A stretch of DNA of 64,000 nucleotides from Clostridium sp. AM34-11AC (GCF_003435375.1 NZ_QWGL01000018.1:4789-68788); one strand, 5' to 3'; positions 42,027-51,631 are shown, counted from the stretch's first letter. Notes: generated by a model not told the origin, from the letters alone. Program-made: numbers and translations.

Positions 42027-43481
42027 TTAGTTGAAAATGATATCAGGGGTTCCGTTCAGTGCTTCGCGGATAGCTGTGAAAGCATTTATTCCGTGCTTGC
42101 GAGCTGATCCGATATAACTCATAATTGTAAGATATTCCTGTGCACCTTCTTCATTTCGGAAGCATCCAGAGACTTTGGTTTTTACTTTTACCATTCTCAG
42201 ATCACGTTCCGCCTGATTATTATCAAATGGTACACAGAGATTCTTTATAAACAGGCAGACTGATTCCTTGTAATTATACAGTCTGCAGATCAAATTTAAT
42301 ACTTTGCTCTTTTTCTTGCGACCGCGCTTTTTTGCAGGAGTTTCGGGGAATGGATTTTCCCCATATGCAGTTTTGATAATGGAATCATACTCCATATCAA
42401 ATTTATGGCGGTGATAGTAGCTGACCTCATCCTTATCTAAAAGAAGTGCTTTATCTCGCACCTTTTTCATATCGAGCAGAAGCTTCTTAAAACGGACTGC
42501 CCATGTCTGCTCCGGATGATTTTCAATCACACCGTTTAATTCCCTGAGAAGATGCGCACAGCAGATGGCATGTGTCACATTTTGATACTTCCAGTAAGAA
42601 CTCCAGCAGTCATGCATAATGATCCCGTTGGCATGCGGCAGTACATTCGCAGCATCCATGCCAGCCTGACCACGTTTCTGATTTATGGTCAGATATGTGT
42701 AATTCTGATCGGATGCAACGTGAACCCAGCAGGTTTTTCCATCTACGCGGCTACCAGTCTCATCACAATGGATCAGTCCGAGCGTAATCATTTTCAGACG
42801 GATTTGCTCATAAGTATCTTTCAGTGATTCCGCACAGCGGGTTACCATGTTTTTGATGGTTCCCGTTGCTAATGGAATATTAAACACACTGGACAGGATT
42901 TCATGAGTGCGATTGATGCTGACTGCACCAACCGTATTGAAAGCCACAACCATCGCCTGAAGATTTTTGCCATACTGGACAGTTGCTTTTATGTTTTTAG
43001 GAAATGATCCTGTTTTTACGCCACCATGCAACGGGCATTCGCGCACTTCAATAAGATTGTGCGCAGTGACATCTACAGTCACAACCGCATCAATCTCATG
43101 ACGGGTTTCTTTTATACAAGCCTTATCCAGACATTTCTCGCGATAAGGACATCCGTTACAGTCAAAATGCATATGTTCCATGGTGTGATCCGGATTGGAG
43201 ATGACAGAAAGATGGACACCATTGTGACCTTGCTGAGCGCCCTGCTTTTTCCCGGAAGATTCACGAAGGCTTCGGTTCTTTTTTACCGCAGGTTTCTTAA
43301 GACCGTCAGAGGAAGGTGGCTTGGAACTGTTTTTGGAGTTTTTGTTTAGTTGTTCTTTCAGCTCTTTGATGGTTTGATTCAGCTCGGCAATTGTAGCTGT
43401 TAATGTGCTGTTTTGCTTCGTGAGAAAATCAATCTGTGCCATAAGCTGGTGAACGAATTCTTCTGTGATGTTAACGGGCAT
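42027..43481 (-). CDS. tnpC: IS66-family transposase (TnpC)
   Basis: A 484-residue transposase. An N-terminal leucine-zipper-like coiled coil (about 8-45) is followed by LNKNSKNSSKPPSSDG, the IS66 hallmark, a Cys-rich zinc region (CNGCPYREKC, CPLHGG), and a DDE catalytic core: Asp in HCDETGSR, Asp in MHDCWSSYW, and the NNQAERDLR motif with the Glu. The C terminus (GAQEYLTIMSYIGSARKHGINAFTAIREAL) is also characteristic. The reading frame is intact, so the copy may be active. Confidence 0.95.
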   Translation of the reverse strand: MPVNITEEFVHQLMAQIDFLTKQNSTLTATIAELNQTIKELKEQLNKNSKNSSKPPSSDGLKKPAVKKNRSLRESSGKKQGAQQGHNGVHLSVISNPDHTMEHMHFDCNGCPYREKCLDKACIKETRHEIDAVVTVDVTAHNLIEVRECPLHGGVKTGSFPKNIKATVQYGKNLQAMVVAFNTVGAVSINRTHEILSSVFNIPLATGTIKNMVTRCAESLKDTYEQIRLKMITLGLIHCDETGSRVDGKTCWVHVASDQNYTYLTINQKRGQAGMDAANVLPHANGIIMHDCWSSYWKYQNVTHAICCAHLLRELNGVIENHPEQTWAVRFKKLLLDMKKVRDKALLLDKDEVSYYHRHKFDMEYDSIIKTAYGENPFPETPAKKRGRKKKSKVLNLICRLYNYKESVCLFIKNLCVPFDNNQAERDLRMVKVKTKVSGCFRNEEGAQEYLTIMSYIGSARKHGINAFTAIREALNGTPDIIFN

Positions 43482-43678
43482 TCAAACCACCTTCTTTCCG
43501 CTGGATTTTGCATTTTTATTATAGCGGAAACGCTGTAAAAAAGCGAATCTGTCGAAAAATCCATTCGGCAAAATGACGGTGGATAAGTATTAAATTTGAA
43601 GGTGCAAATGCTTACAAATATATTCAATATCGCCTCCAAAGAGGAAAATGAAGCGGATAAAAGGTAGGTAGTTAAGGA

Positions 43679-43727
43679 TTATCCACAAGACTGATATACA
43701 AGTAAAAATTCATCACTTTTATCCACA
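43679..43727. other. Two perfect DnaA-box sequences inside the IS
   Basis: TTATCCACA occurs at 43679-43687 and 43719-43727, 40 bp apart, in the 338-bp non-coding segment upstream of tnpC. A near-match on the other strand lies at about 43572 (GGTGGATAA). Confidence 0.5.
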
Positions 43728-44000
43728 GAGTAACAGCAAATCAGAGTAAAAAAGATTTTTCGATTCTTTGTTTTGCACAATAACTGGCAACGAACCCGAA
43801 GGGGGTTCTGAACAGTTACAAGTTTTCAATTATACATTCTGTCTTGGATAAAAAATTTTGTCGGAAGTCTGCTTATTATAAAGTGCTTTTTTCGTCCAAA
43901 TCAGCATATAGTGAATCATCATGCTTCTTTGTTTTACAAATATGAAAACCAAAAATGTCATGACTTAATTGTAACAATTTTGGGAATTCTTCAGTTCAGA

Positions 44001-44016
44001 TGTTTCACGTGAAACA
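44001..44016. other. parS: parS site 4
   Basis: Exact TGTTTCACGTGAAACA between the IS and the rsmG operon. The surrounding 43828-44050 stretch shows no gene. Confidence 0.95.
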
Positions 44017-44050
44017 TTTCCTGACTTTTCTGCTCGCCCTTCGAATGTGT

Positions 44051-44096
44051 AAAAAAAGAACCTCACGATCCATACTCACAAGATCCTGAAGTTCTT
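44051..44096. terminator. Bidirectional terminator at the end of the rsmG operon
   Basis: A 15-bp stem with two mismatches pairs 44056-44070 with 44082-44096, flanked by an A-run on the left (a T-run for the leftward transcript) and TTCCTTTTC on the right. Confidence 0.8.
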
Positions 44097-44122
44097 TCCT
44101 TTTCTTACTATTCTGTTTTTCT

Positions 44123-44869
44123 TTACTTTAACGGTTCCTTCCCCGGAAGTCCCGCTTTTCTCGGATATTTCTTCGCTGTGATCGCCATCTTCTTTACCGG
44201 AACAAAGGTGCGTTCCACGTCCGTCTCCGGAAGAACCTTTACGATAATATCCTTCATCTCTCCGCCAAGCTGCTTCACAGCAGATCTCGCCTGGGCAATC
44301 TCCTCGTCAGCTTTTCCGGATTTATACGGGATAAAATATCCGCCCTTTTTCACAAACGGGATACAGTACTCGGAAAGGGTGGACATATTTGCCACCGCCC
44401 GGGATACGCAGATGTCGTACTGTTCCCGGTATTTCGCATCGCGTCCGTAGTCCTCGGCACGTCCATGGACAGCCGTAATATCCGTAAGTCCCAGTGCCTC
44501 TATCACCTCATTTAAGAATCCCACTCTCTTATTTAAAGAATCAAGCAGTGTGACCTTCAGTCCCGGAAACGCAATCTTTAACGGAATTCCCGGAAATCCT
44601 GCACCCGTACCCACATCGATACAGCTGTATTCTGCGGATCCGTCAAGCTTTAACCCAAGCTCCGGCGCAGCCAGAACAAGCAGAAGGCTGTCCACAAAAT
44701 GCTTCGTGATCACATCGGAAAGCTCTGTGATCGCCGTGAGGTTCATCACCTTATTCTTCTCGATCAGCATCTCATAATATTTAAAAAACTGCTCTTTCTG
44801 CTGATCCGAAAGCTCGATTCCAAGATCCGCGCAGCCCTGATCCAATAATTTTACAAATTCATCTGTCAT
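44123..44869 (-). CDS. rsmG: 16S rRNA (guanine-N7) methyltransferase RsmG (GidB)
   Basis: A 248-residue protein with N-terminal helices (QKEQFFKYYEMLIEKNKVMNLTAITE) and a Rossmann methyltransferase fold. CIDVGTGAGFPGIPLKIAFP carries the S-adenosylmethionine-binding loop, and CVSRAVANMSTLSEYCIPFVKKGGYFIPYKSG is conserved. It methylates G527 of 16S rRNA. It is the last gene of mnmE-mnmG-rsmG; the ATG at 44869 follows the mnmG stop with a GGAAGGAA ribosome site. Confidence 0.95.
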   Translation of the reverse strand: MTDEFVKLLDQGCADLGIELSDQQKEQFFKYYEMLIEKNKVMNLTAITELSDVITKHFVDSLLLVLAAPELGLKLDGSAEYSCIDVGTGAGFPGIPLKIAFPGLKVTLLDSLNKRVGFLNEVIEALGLTDITAVHGRAEDYGRDAKYREQYDICVSRAVANMSTLSEYCIPFVKKGGYFIPYKSGKADEEIAQARSAVKQLGGEMKDIIVKVLPETDVERTFVPVKKMAITAKKYPRKAGLPGKEPLK

Positions 44870-44873
44870 CAAA

Positions 44874-46823
44874 TTATTTCCTTCCCATCTGCTCTAAATG
44901 CACCATCAGGACAGAGATATCTGCCGGTGAAACGCCGGAAATTCTCGATGCCTGTCCGATATTCTCCGGCTTATAGAGATTCAGCTTCTGGACAGCCTCT
45001 CTTCTTAAACTGTTTACCGTTGTATAGTCGAGATCCGCCGGGATTTTTCTTCCCTCAAGCTTCTTAAACTGTGCCACCTGCTGCTTCTGTCTGCGGATAT
45101 ATCCGTCATATTTCAGATTTATGTCAACCTGTTCCCGCACATCCGCCGGAAGCTCCGGCCTCTTTTCATCTAACTCCGCCAGCATCCCATAATTTAATTC
45201 TGGTCTCTTAATGAGCTCCGCCAGTGTACTTCCGGACTTTAACGCCGTACTTCCATGAGCCTCCAGGAACGTCTGAACCTTCTCGTTCGCACCGATATTC
45301 GTCTTCTCGAGACGTGCGATCTCCGCCTCAATGGCCTTTTCTTTCCAAAGTACATACTCGTACTGTTCATCGGATACAAGACCGATCTCATGTCCGATCC
45401 CGCGAAGTCTGAGATCCGCATTGTCCTGACGCAGGAGCAGACGGTACTCCGCTCTCGATGTCATCATGCGGTACGGCTCATGATTTTCCTTTGTCACAAG
45501 GTCATCGATAAGGACCCCGATATACGCCTGGGAACGATCAAGAACCACCGCGCTCTTCTCCTGCAGTTTTCTCGCCGCGTTCACACCGGCCATAAAGCCC
45601 TGAACGGCTGCCTCCTCATATCCGGAGCTTCCGTTAAACTGGCCGCCGGAGAACAGTCCGTCAATATTTTTAAACTCCAGGGACGCCTTTAACTGTCTCG
45701 GATTGATGCAATCATACTCAATTGCATATGCATTTCGAACAATTTTGATATTTTCCAGTCCCGGAACCGTCCGGTACATGGCATACTGAACATCCTCCGG
45801 CAGGGAGCTGGACATTCCGCCGAGGTACATCTCATTCGTGTAGAGTCCCTCCGGCTCCACAAACACCTGATGACGCTCCTTATCCGGGAATTTTACGACC
45901 TTATCCTCGATGGACGGGCAGTATCTCGGACCGGTTCCCTCGATGGCACCGGAGAATAATGGGGAACGTTCCAGGTTGTTCCGGATGATCTCATGGGTCT
46001 TCTCATTCGTATACGTCAGCCAGCAGGAGATCTGTTCCTTCTGTATCGACTCCGGATCCGTAGAAAATGAGAACGGAACGACCCGCTTATCTCCAAACTG
46101 CTCTTCCATTTTGGAGAAATCGATACTTCTCTTATCCGCTCTCGCCGGTGTTCCCGTCTTAAAACGGTACATTTCGATTCCGTTCGCCTTTAAGGAATCT
46201 GTCAGATGGTTCGCCGCCTGCAGACCATTCGGTCCCGTCGGGTTGCTCACATCGCCGTAAATACATCTTGCACGGAGATAAACACCTGTAGCAAGAACCA
46301 CCTCACGGCACCTATAGACCGCGCCGGAGTAGGTTTTTACACCCACGATCCGCTTTTTCACCGGATAACTGCTCTCCTGCTGCCCCTCATGCTCCCTCTT
46401 AAAGGTTCCGTACTCGCCCGGGATTTCCTCCGTGAGGATCTCAGCAATCTCCGCCTGTCGGATCGTCAGATGATCCGTGTTCTCCAGGACGCGGCGCATG
46501 GATCTCGTGTACTCCTGCTTGTCCGCCTGAGCACGCAGGGAGTGGACCGCAGGTCCCTTGGATTCATTCAACATCTTCGACTGGATAAACGTTTTATCAA
46601 TATTTTTGCCCATCTCACCGCCGAGGGCATCCAGCTCACGGACAAGATGTCCCTTGGAACTTCCTCCGACGTTCGGGTTGCATGGCATCAGGGCAATGCT
46701 GTCCACGCTGACCGTAAACATGATCGTCTCAAACCCAAGTCTCGCTGCCGCAAGCGCCGCCTCGCATCCCGCATGGCCCGCGCCGACAACTACAATATCA
46801 TATGTCTCCTCTACTACCGGCAT
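44874..46823 (-). CDS. mnmG: tRNA uridine 5-carboxymethylaminomethyl modification enzyme MnmG (GidA)
   Basis: A 649-residue flavoprotein, standard length. The FAD-binding [19 protein letters not shown] is near the N terminus, followed by [24 protein letters not shown] with a conserved catalytic Cys, the second conserved Cys in [13 protein letters not shown], and C-terminal helical domain text [17 protein letters not shown]. With MnmE it installs the cmnm5 group at wobble U34 of tRNAs. It is encoded between mnmE and rsmG. Confidence 0.97.
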   Translation of the reverse strand: MPVVEETYDIVVVGAGHAGCEAALAAARLGFETIMFTVSVDSIALMPCNPNVGGSSKGHLVRELDALGGEMGKNIDKTFIQSKMLNESKGPAVHSLRAQADKQEYTRSMRRVLENTDHLTIRQAEIAEILTEEIPGEYGTFKREHEGQQESSYPVKKRIVGVKTYSGAVYRCREVVLATGVYLRARCIYGDVSNPTGPNGLQAANHLTDSLKANGIEMYRFKTGTPARADKRSIDFSKMEEQFGDKRVVPFSFSTDPESIQKEQISCWLTYTNEKTHEIIRNNLERSPLFSGAIEGTGPRYCPSIEDKVVKFPDKERHQVFVEPEGLYTNEMYLGGMSSSLPEDVQYAMYRTVPGLENIKIVRNAYAIEYDCINPRQLKASLEFKNIDGLFSGGQFNGSSGYEEAAVQGFMAGVNAARKLQEKSAVVLDRSQAYIGVLIDDLVTKENHEPYRMMTSRAEYRLLLRQDNADLRLRGIGHEIGLVSDEQYEYVLWKEKAIEAEIARLEKTNIGANEKVQTFLEAHGSTALKSGSTLAELIKRPELNYGMLAELDEKRPELPADVREQVDINLKYDGYIRRQKQQVAQFKKLEGRKIPADLDYTTVNSLRREAVQKLNLYKPENIGQASRISGVSPADISVLMVHLEQMGRK

Positions 46824-46927
46824 TTTATTTCCTCTTTTCTTGTCAATTCCCTACTGTCTCTTCTATACTCCCAGCAGAATCTCCCATAAAAAACGTTCCG
46901 ATCCGCCAATTTCTTTCCACCATAATC

Positions 46928-48304
46928 TTACTTACCCATACAGAACTTGCTGAATATCTCATTCACCAGGTCATCCTCCACAGACTCCCCGACAATAAGA
47001 CCTAACTTCTCATAGGCATCCATCAGATCGATCGAATAAAAATCCTCCGGCATGCCGTTCTCTATACTGTTCTCCACCATGGACATGCTCTCGAAAGCGT
47101 CCTTTAAAGCCTTCACATGGCGCACATTCGTGATCATAACCTGGTCGTTGAAGTCGATCTCACCTTCATAGAATAAGGACTTTATCTCCTCTTCCAGGAG
47201 GTCGATTCCCGTCTCCTCCTTCGCGGAGATTCCGATCACCTTATGCCCGGACCGCTTCTCCACCTCATCCGCGGATACTACCGGCTCCAGGTCGCTCTTA
47301 TTTAAGAGTACCACTGACTTCCGTTCCTTAATAAAGTCCATGATCTGATAGTCGTTCTCATCCAGCTTCCTCGATCCATCTACAACGTAGATGATGAGAT
47401 CCGCCTTCTTCGCCTCTTCCATGGCCCGGGAAACGCCGATCTTCTCCACCACATCCTCTGTATCCCGGATTCCCGCAGTGTCCACAACATTCAGGCTGAT
47501 TCCCTGAAGATAGATATGTTCCTCAAGGATATCTCTCGTCGTTCCCGCCACATCCGTAACAATGGCGCGATCCTCGCCAACTAAAACATTCATCAGGGAC
47601 GATTTTCCGGCATTCGGCTTTCCTAAAATAACAGTCTTTACGCCCTCAGAAACCACCCGTCCATTGGAGGAAGAACAGATCAGCTTCTCAAGCTTCTTCT
47701 TCACAGAAAGAACAACTTTAAGCAATTTTTCCCCGTATCCGTCAAGGGAAATATGTTCCGGATCGTCAAGCGCCGACTCGATAAAGGCAATCTCATAGAT
47801 AATCTGTTCCCGGATCTCATGGATCTCCTTCGATACACTTCCCCGAAGCTGGCTCACAGAGGACTGCAGCGCATATTCATTTTTCGCGTTGATCACGTCG
47901 ATGACCGCCTCCGCCTGGGAGAGGTCGATCCTGCCGTTTAAGAACGCCCGTTTCGTAAATTCACCCGGCTCTGCCAGTCTCGCCCCGGCCTTTAAGACTG
48001 TCTCCAGGATCCGTCTCGTGACCAGCATTCCGCCGTGACAATCGATCTCCACGGTATCTTCCGCTGTGTAGCTCCGTGGTCCTCGCATAAGCATCAAAAG
48101 GACCTCATCCACAGCCTCATCCCCGTCATAAACGTATCCGTAATGGATCGTATGGCTCTCCGCCTCAGAAAGCTTTTTCTTTCCAGGTTCCCGAAAGACC
48201 TTTTCCGCGACTTCAACCGCGTTCTCACCGCTGATCCTCACGATTCCGATTCCTGAATTTCCCATCGCCGTGGCGATCGCTGCAATCGTATCTGTATATT
48301 CCAT
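46928..48304 (-). CDS. mnmE: tRNA modification GTPase MnmE (TrmE)
   Basis: A 458-residue GTPase. The N-terminal tetrahydrofolate-binding domain (MEYTDTIAAIATAMGNSGIGIVRISG) is followed by a helical domain and the G domain: G1 GKPNAGKSS, G2 DVAGTTRD, G3 DTAGIRDT, G4 NKSD. The C-terminal Cys motif KFCMGK is present. The ATG at 48304 follows GGAGATT; the earlier in-frame GTG lacks a good site. It works with MnmG on wobble uridines. Confidence 0.96.
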   Translation of the reverse strand: MEYTDTIAAIATAMGNSGIGIVRISGENAVEVAEKVFREPGKKKLSEAESHTIHYGYVYDGDEAVDEVLLMLMRGPRSYTAEDTVEIDCHGGMLVTRRILETVLKAGARLAEPGEFTKRAFLNGRIDLSQAEAVIDVINAKNEYALQSSVSQLRGSVSKEIHEIREQIIYEIAFIESALDDPEHISLDGYGEKLLKVVLSVKKKLEKLICSSSNGRVVSEGVKTVILGKPNAGKSSLMNVLVGEDRAIVTDVAGTTRDILEEHIYLQGISLNVVDTAGIRDTEDVVEKIGVSRAMEEAKKADLIIYVVDGSRKLDENDYQIMDFIKERKSVVLLNKSDLEPVVSADEVEKRSGHKVIGISAKEETGIDLLEEEIKSLFYEGEIDFNDQVMITNVRHVKALKDAFESMSMVENSIENGMPEDFYSIDLMDAYEKLGLIVGESVEDDLVNEIFSKFCMGK

Positions 48305-48419
48305 AATCTCCATCCTGTCACTCACGCCTGCTGACTTAAAACATCAAGCTGAATGATCTTCTATTTTCTGGCTCCGCAAGTCCTGTAAACTCACGGAAAT
48401 TCACACAATTAATCACCCT

Positions 48420-48449
48420 ATCATAGCACAAAGGGGCTGCCATAGGCAA
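48420..48449 (-). promoter_or_regulatory. Putative promoter of mnmE-mnmG-rsmG
   Basis: On the minus strand TTGCCT (48444-48449) and TATGAT (48420-48425) are spaced by 18 bp. The -35 side lies in a GGGG-TGCC/GGCA-CCCC hairpin. Confidence 0.4.
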
Positions 48450-48510
48450 CCCCCTCTATCACGATATCTGCAACTATTCAGCACCTTCCTGGTTACCTTT
48501 GTTTCCAGAC

Positions 48511-48553
48511 AAAATCAGCCATGCGTTCCCGCACAGTGCGGCGCATGGCTGAT
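48511..48553 (-). terminator. Intrinsic terminator after jag
   Basis: A perfect 12-bp stem pairs 48514-48525 (ATCAGCCATGCG) with 48542-48553. On the minus strand TTTT follows the stem. Confidence 0.88.
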
Positions 48554-48563
48554 CTGTGAATTA

Positions 48564-49280
48564 TTATTCCTGACTGCTGCTGCGATAGCTATTCTCAGAA
48601 CCAGCGGTTCTTTCGCGTCTCTCGTATCTCGGTCTTCTCTCTCTGCGCTCTTCCTTCTTTAACGCGATCACAACATGGCGGAACGGCTCCTCACCTTCGC
48701 TCTTTGTGAATACGTATTTATCGTTCTGGAGTGCGGAGTGGATGATCCGTCTCTCATACGGATTCATCGGCTCTAAGGAAACCGGACGTCTTGTCCGCTT
48801 TACCTTGTAAGCGATATTCTTTGCGAGAGTCTCCAGTGTTTCTTTTCTTCTCTCTCTGTAATTTTCGGTATCCAGCTTGACTCTTAAGTAGTCCTCAGAT
48901 TCCTTATTTACAACAAGGCTTACAAGATACTGAAGGGAATCGAGTGTCTGTCCTCTCTTGCCGATGAGAAGTCCCATCTCCTCGCCGGTCAGGTTGACAT
49001 CCATCTCCTTTTCCTCTTCATTCATTTTCACTTCCACATCAACAGCAAGGCCCATTGCGTCGAAAACGGAATTCAGGAAATCTACGGCCTTATCGTCAAC
49101 GGTCTCGATCTTCTTCGCGCGGATCACTGCCGGCTTGGAACCAAAGAGTCCGCCAAGAACTCCGGCACTTCCTTTTTCCACGACCTCGTACTGAATCCGA
49201 TCACTGCTCACACCGAGCTGCAGGGATGCCTGTGTGATTGCATCTTCCACAGTTTTCGCAGTCACTGTAATCATTTCCAT
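48564..49280 (-). CDS. jag: RNA-binding protein Jag/KhpB (EloR)
   Basis: A 238-residue protein. The Jag N-terminal domain (about 1-55: ITVTAKTVEDAITQASLQLGVSSDRIQYEVVEKGSAGVLGGLFGSKPA) is followed by a KH domain (about 80-155: MGLLIGKRGQTLDSLQYLVSLVVNK) and an R3H domain (about 160-220: KNIAYKVKRTRRPVSLEPMNPYERRIIHSALQNDKYVFTKSEGEEPFRHVVI). A short Arg-rich tail follows. It binds RNA and affects cell elongation and membrane protein biogenesis. It sits after yidC in the rpmH operon. Confidence 0.93.
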   Translation of the reverse strand: MEMITVTAKTVEDAITQASLQLGVSSDRIQYEVVEKGSAGVLGGLFGSKPAVIRAKKIETVDDKAVDFLNSVFDAMGLAVDVEVKMNEEEKEMDVNLTGEEMGLLIGKRGQTLDSLQYLVSLVVNKESEDYLRVKLDTENYRERRKETLETLAKNIAYKVKRTRRPVSLEPMNPYERRIIHSALQNDKYVFTKSEGEEPFRHVVIALKKEERRERRPRYERRERTAGSENSYRSSSQE

Positions 49281-49295
49281 AACAGAACCCCCTTA

Positions 49296-50546
49296 TTATT
49301 TTCGCTTGTCATGTGCCTCATTGTACTTCTGGACCATCGCTGCCTTGGAAGCGAGACTTCCCGGTTTCGCGTTGGTGTTGTAGTACTTGCTGGACTCCTC
49401 GATCTGTTTCGCGATCTTTTCCTTCTTAACTTCCTCAGCAGCTTTTTCCTTCTCCTCCTCAGCCTTGATCGCCTTTAAGGATGCGGTAGCGTTCTGAGTT
49501 ACCTTAGCCGGCGGAAGTCCCTGTTTCGCACGTTTCTTATTTACCTTTTCCAGGTTCTTTGCGATCATATCGTCGATGTTTACCTTATCCATGTACGCGT
49601 TAACGATGAGCTGCTGGATAATTGTAACAACGCTGGTCGCGATCCAGTAGATACCAAGACCTGCCGGCATCGTGATACAGATGAACGCGGAGAATAACGG
49701 CATTGTCGTTGTCATAGTCTTCATGGACTGGGCCATCGGATTCTCTGCATCTGCGGATGTGGACGGCTGATTTCCGCTCATGAGCTTTGTGCTGAACCAC
49801 TGGGACACTGCCGCAAGAACCGGGATGATCCATGCGAAGGACGGTACCCAGCCCGGTGCCTCTGCCATATTTAAACCGAGGAACGTGTTCATTCTCTCGA
49901 CAACAGCAGCATTCTGGCCGATCACATCAGAGATTGCCGGGAACAGTGCCTGAAGCTCTCCCCACTGGGATGTGGAGAATTTATAGAGCATGTCTACAAG
50001 ACGGTTTGCATTTGTGAAATCAAACTTGTCTAATTTTCCGCCGCAGGCGGTTGCGATATTTGTGATTTCCTGTAACTTCTGAGCATAGTCAGCCTGTCCC
50101 ATCAACGGAGTGACAACGTTGTCGAAATAAACGCGGACAGACGGAACGTATGCCGGAATATTGTAGATGACACGGTACAGTGCAAGAAGGATCGGCATCT
50201 GGATCAACAGTGGAAGACATCCGCCTGTCATGCTTGTGCCGTACTTCTCGTAAACAGCCTGAATCTCCACGTTCTGACGCTGCATGGACTCCTGATCCGA
50301 CTTTCCTTTATACTTCTTCTGGATCGCCTGGATCTCCGGATTCATGACAGACATGAGTTTTGTGGTTTTCTGCTGTTTGATCGTGAGCGGTATCATCAGT
50401 GTTTTCATTACGATCGTAAACAGAATGATGCACAGACCTACGTTGAACACGCCGAAGCTGCTCGTAAATCTGAAGAGGATGTCCATGACATAGCCAAGGA
50501 CAGTCGCGATCGGTCCCAGAATGGAACCAGCCTTCGTCAAAACCAT
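49296..50546 (-). CDS. yidC: Membrane protein insertase YidC/Oxa1 family
   Basis: A 416-residue protein with five to six membrane segments. The conserved core GLCIILFTIVMKTLMIPLTIKQQKTTKLMSVMNPEIQAIQKKYKG carries the characteristic first segments and a conserved Lys/Arg-rich loop. GGCLPLLIQMPILLALYRVIYN is the YidC hallmark. The C-terminal cytoplasmic tail is long and charged. It inserts membrane proteins with or without Sec. The gene starts behind AGGAGGTAAG and lies between yidD and jag. Confidence 0.95.
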   Translation of the reverse strand: MVLTKAGSILGPIATVLGYVMDILFRFTSSFGVFNVGLCIILFTIVMKTLMIPLTIKQQKTTKLMSVMNPEIQAIQKKYKGKSDQESMQRQNVEIQAVYEKYGTSMTGGCLPLLIQMPILLALYRVIYNIPAYVPSVRVYFDNVVTPLMGQADYAQKLQEITNIATACGGKLDKFDFTNANRLVDMLYKFSTSQWGELQALFPAISDVIGQNAAVVERMNTFLGLNMAEAPGWVPSFAWIIPVLAAVSQWFSTKLMSGNQPSTSADAENPMAQSMKTMTTTMPLFSAFICITMPAGLGIYWIATSVVTIIQQLIVNAYMDKVNIDDMIAKNLEKVNKKRAKQGLPPAKVTQNATASLKAIKAEEEKEKAAEEVKKEKIAKQIEESSKYYNTNAKPGSLASKAAMVQKYNEAHDKRK

Positions 50547-50565
50547 ATCTTACCTCCTGGGTTTT

Positions 50566-50775
50566 TTACGGGACTGGATCATAACCGCCTTTTGCAAACG
50601 GGTGACATCTCAAAATCCGCCTGCAAGCAAGATAAGCACCTTTTATAGCGCCGTATTTTCTGATTGCTTCCATGGCGTACTGGGAGCAGGTAGGCGTATA
50701 AATACAGTGAGGGCCGATACAGGGAGAGATAAACTTCCTGTAAATCTTAATCAGACCAATCAGAACCCATTTCAT
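50566..50775 (-). CDS. yidD: Membrane protein insertion efficiency factor YidD
   Basis: A 69-residue protein with the YidD pattern IYRKFISPCIGPHCIYTPTCSQYAMEAIRKYGAIKGAYLACRRILRCHPFAKGGYDPVP. It lies between rnpA and yidC, its usual position. It assists membrane protein insertion. Confidence 0.95.
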   Translation of the reverse strand: MKWVLIGLIKIYRKFISPCIGPHCIYTPTCSQYAMEAIRKYGAIKGAYLACRRILRCHPFAKGGYDPVP

Positions 50776-50782
50776 AAACCAC

Positions 50783-51127
50783 TCACTTCGATTCTTTTAA
50801 AATGTTATGAAGCCCGCATAAGTGCAGAAAAGCACTCTCAATCTTGTCGAAATTTTTGTCTTTTGCCGCAGCACGTGCGACAACAATGATGTCTTTTCCT
50901 TCTTCTAATATGTCCTTATTTAACCGGAAGCTTTCGCGGACAAGTCTCGCGAACCGATGCCTTACAACGCTGTTTCCGACCTTTTTGCTGGCGGAAATTC
51001 CGATTCTCGTGTCCTCCCGTCCCGAATCCATCACGTACATGACCAGATATTTGTTTGCGTAGGACTTCCCTCCCCGGTAAACCGTCTGGAAATCCTGATT
51101 TTTCTTTAACGAATTGAACCTTTTCAT
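50783..51127 (-). CDS. rnpA: Ribonuclease P protein component
   Basis: A 114-residue basic protein. RFNSLKKNQDFQTVYRGGKSYANKYLVMYV and RIGISASKKVGNSVVRHRFARLVRESFR carry the conserved RNR-like RNA-binding motif. It supports 5'-end maturation of tRNAs with the RNase P RNA. It follows rpmH with an intervening terminator and precedes yidD by 7 bases. Confidence 0.96.
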   Translation of the reverse strand: MKRFNSLKKNQDFQTVYRGGKSYANKYLVMYVMDSGREDTRIGISASKKVGNSVVRHRFARLVRESFRLNKDILEEGKDIIVVARAAAKDKNFDKIESAFLHLCGLHNILKESK

Positions 51128-51178
51128 TCAATACCTCTGCAAAACTAAGTCGATAAAGCCGTAAAAATCCCGCATAAC

Positions 51179-51221
51179 AAAAAAGAGCATCCAAAAGTTT
51201 TCCTAAACTTCCGGATACTCT
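51179..51221 (-). terminator. Partial terminator/attenuator between rpmH and rnpA
   Basis: On the minus strand a long hairpin pairs AGAG-ATCC with GGAT-CTCT (one mismatch), and inside it AAGTTT/AAACTT forms the tip, followed by TTTTTT. It lies between the rpmH stop and the rnpA start, so it probably gives high rpmH and lower rnpA expression. Confidence 0.75.
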
Positions 51222-51230
51222 CTTGGTTCA

Positions 51231-51365
51231 TTAAGCAGATAATCTAGCTCTACCTTTTGCTCTTCTGGCAGCTAAAACTTTTCTACCGCCTGCTGTTGCC
51301 ATTCTCGCTCTGAAACCATGAACTCTTTTTCTCTGAGTGTTCTTCGGCTGAAATGTCATCTTCAT
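51231..51365 (-). CDS. rpmH: 50S ribosomal protein L34
   Basis: A 44-residue basic protein, [20 protein letters not shown] and onward, the full L34 pattern with [20 protein letters not shown] at the end. The ATG at 51365 follows AGGAGGT by 9 bases; a longer in-frame reading upstream lacks family support. It is the first gene of the leftward rpmH-rnpA-yidD-yidC-jag block. Confidence 0.97.
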   Translation of the reverse strand: MKMTFQPKNTQRKRVHGFRARMATAGGRKVLAARRAKGRARLSA

Positions 51366-51446
51366 AAACCCGGCACCTCCTCTTACTCTAAATTCAAGTA
51401 CCTTCTCATGTACATATAAACTAAGACATATTGAAGCATCGTATCG

Positions 51447-51475
51447 ATTATATAAAAATTGCCGCCCTTCGTCAA
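51447..51475 (-). promoter_or_regulatory. Strong promoter of rpmH
   Basis: On the minus strand TTGACG (51470-51475) and TATAAT (51447-51452) are spaced by exactly 17 bp, about 80 bp before the rpmH start. Confidence 0.85.
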
Positions 51476-51598
51476 GACTAAATTTCAAAAAAATCCTTAA
51501 AACATGGGGATTTCTCCCATATGATTTTTCCTTTTTTTCGCTGTATATCCACATTCTGCTTTTTGCATGGAACGTTACTTTTCGGTCTTTCAGTAATA

Positions 51599-51631
51599 AA
51601 AAAGGGGAACAGCGTTTCGCTATCCCCCATA
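51599..51631 (-). terminator. Intrinsic terminator, leftward
   Basis: GGGGATAGCG and CGCTGTTCCCC pair on the minus strand around AAA, followed by TTTTTT. It is the end of the leftward transcript that carries the ECF gene, 380 bp after its stop. Confidence 0.75.

Larger units (their letters stand above)
42008..43819. mobile_element. Complete IS66-family insertion sequence with 8-bp target duplication
   Basis: Perfect 17-bp terminal inverted repeats (GTAACTGTTCAGAACCC at 42008-42024; its complement at 43803-43819) start with the GTAA typical of IS66. AAGTTTTC is duplicated on both sides (42000-42007 and 43820-43827). Length is 1812 bp. Only tnpC is present; there is no tnpA or tnpB, as in single-gene ISBst12-type members. 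Confidence 0.93.
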
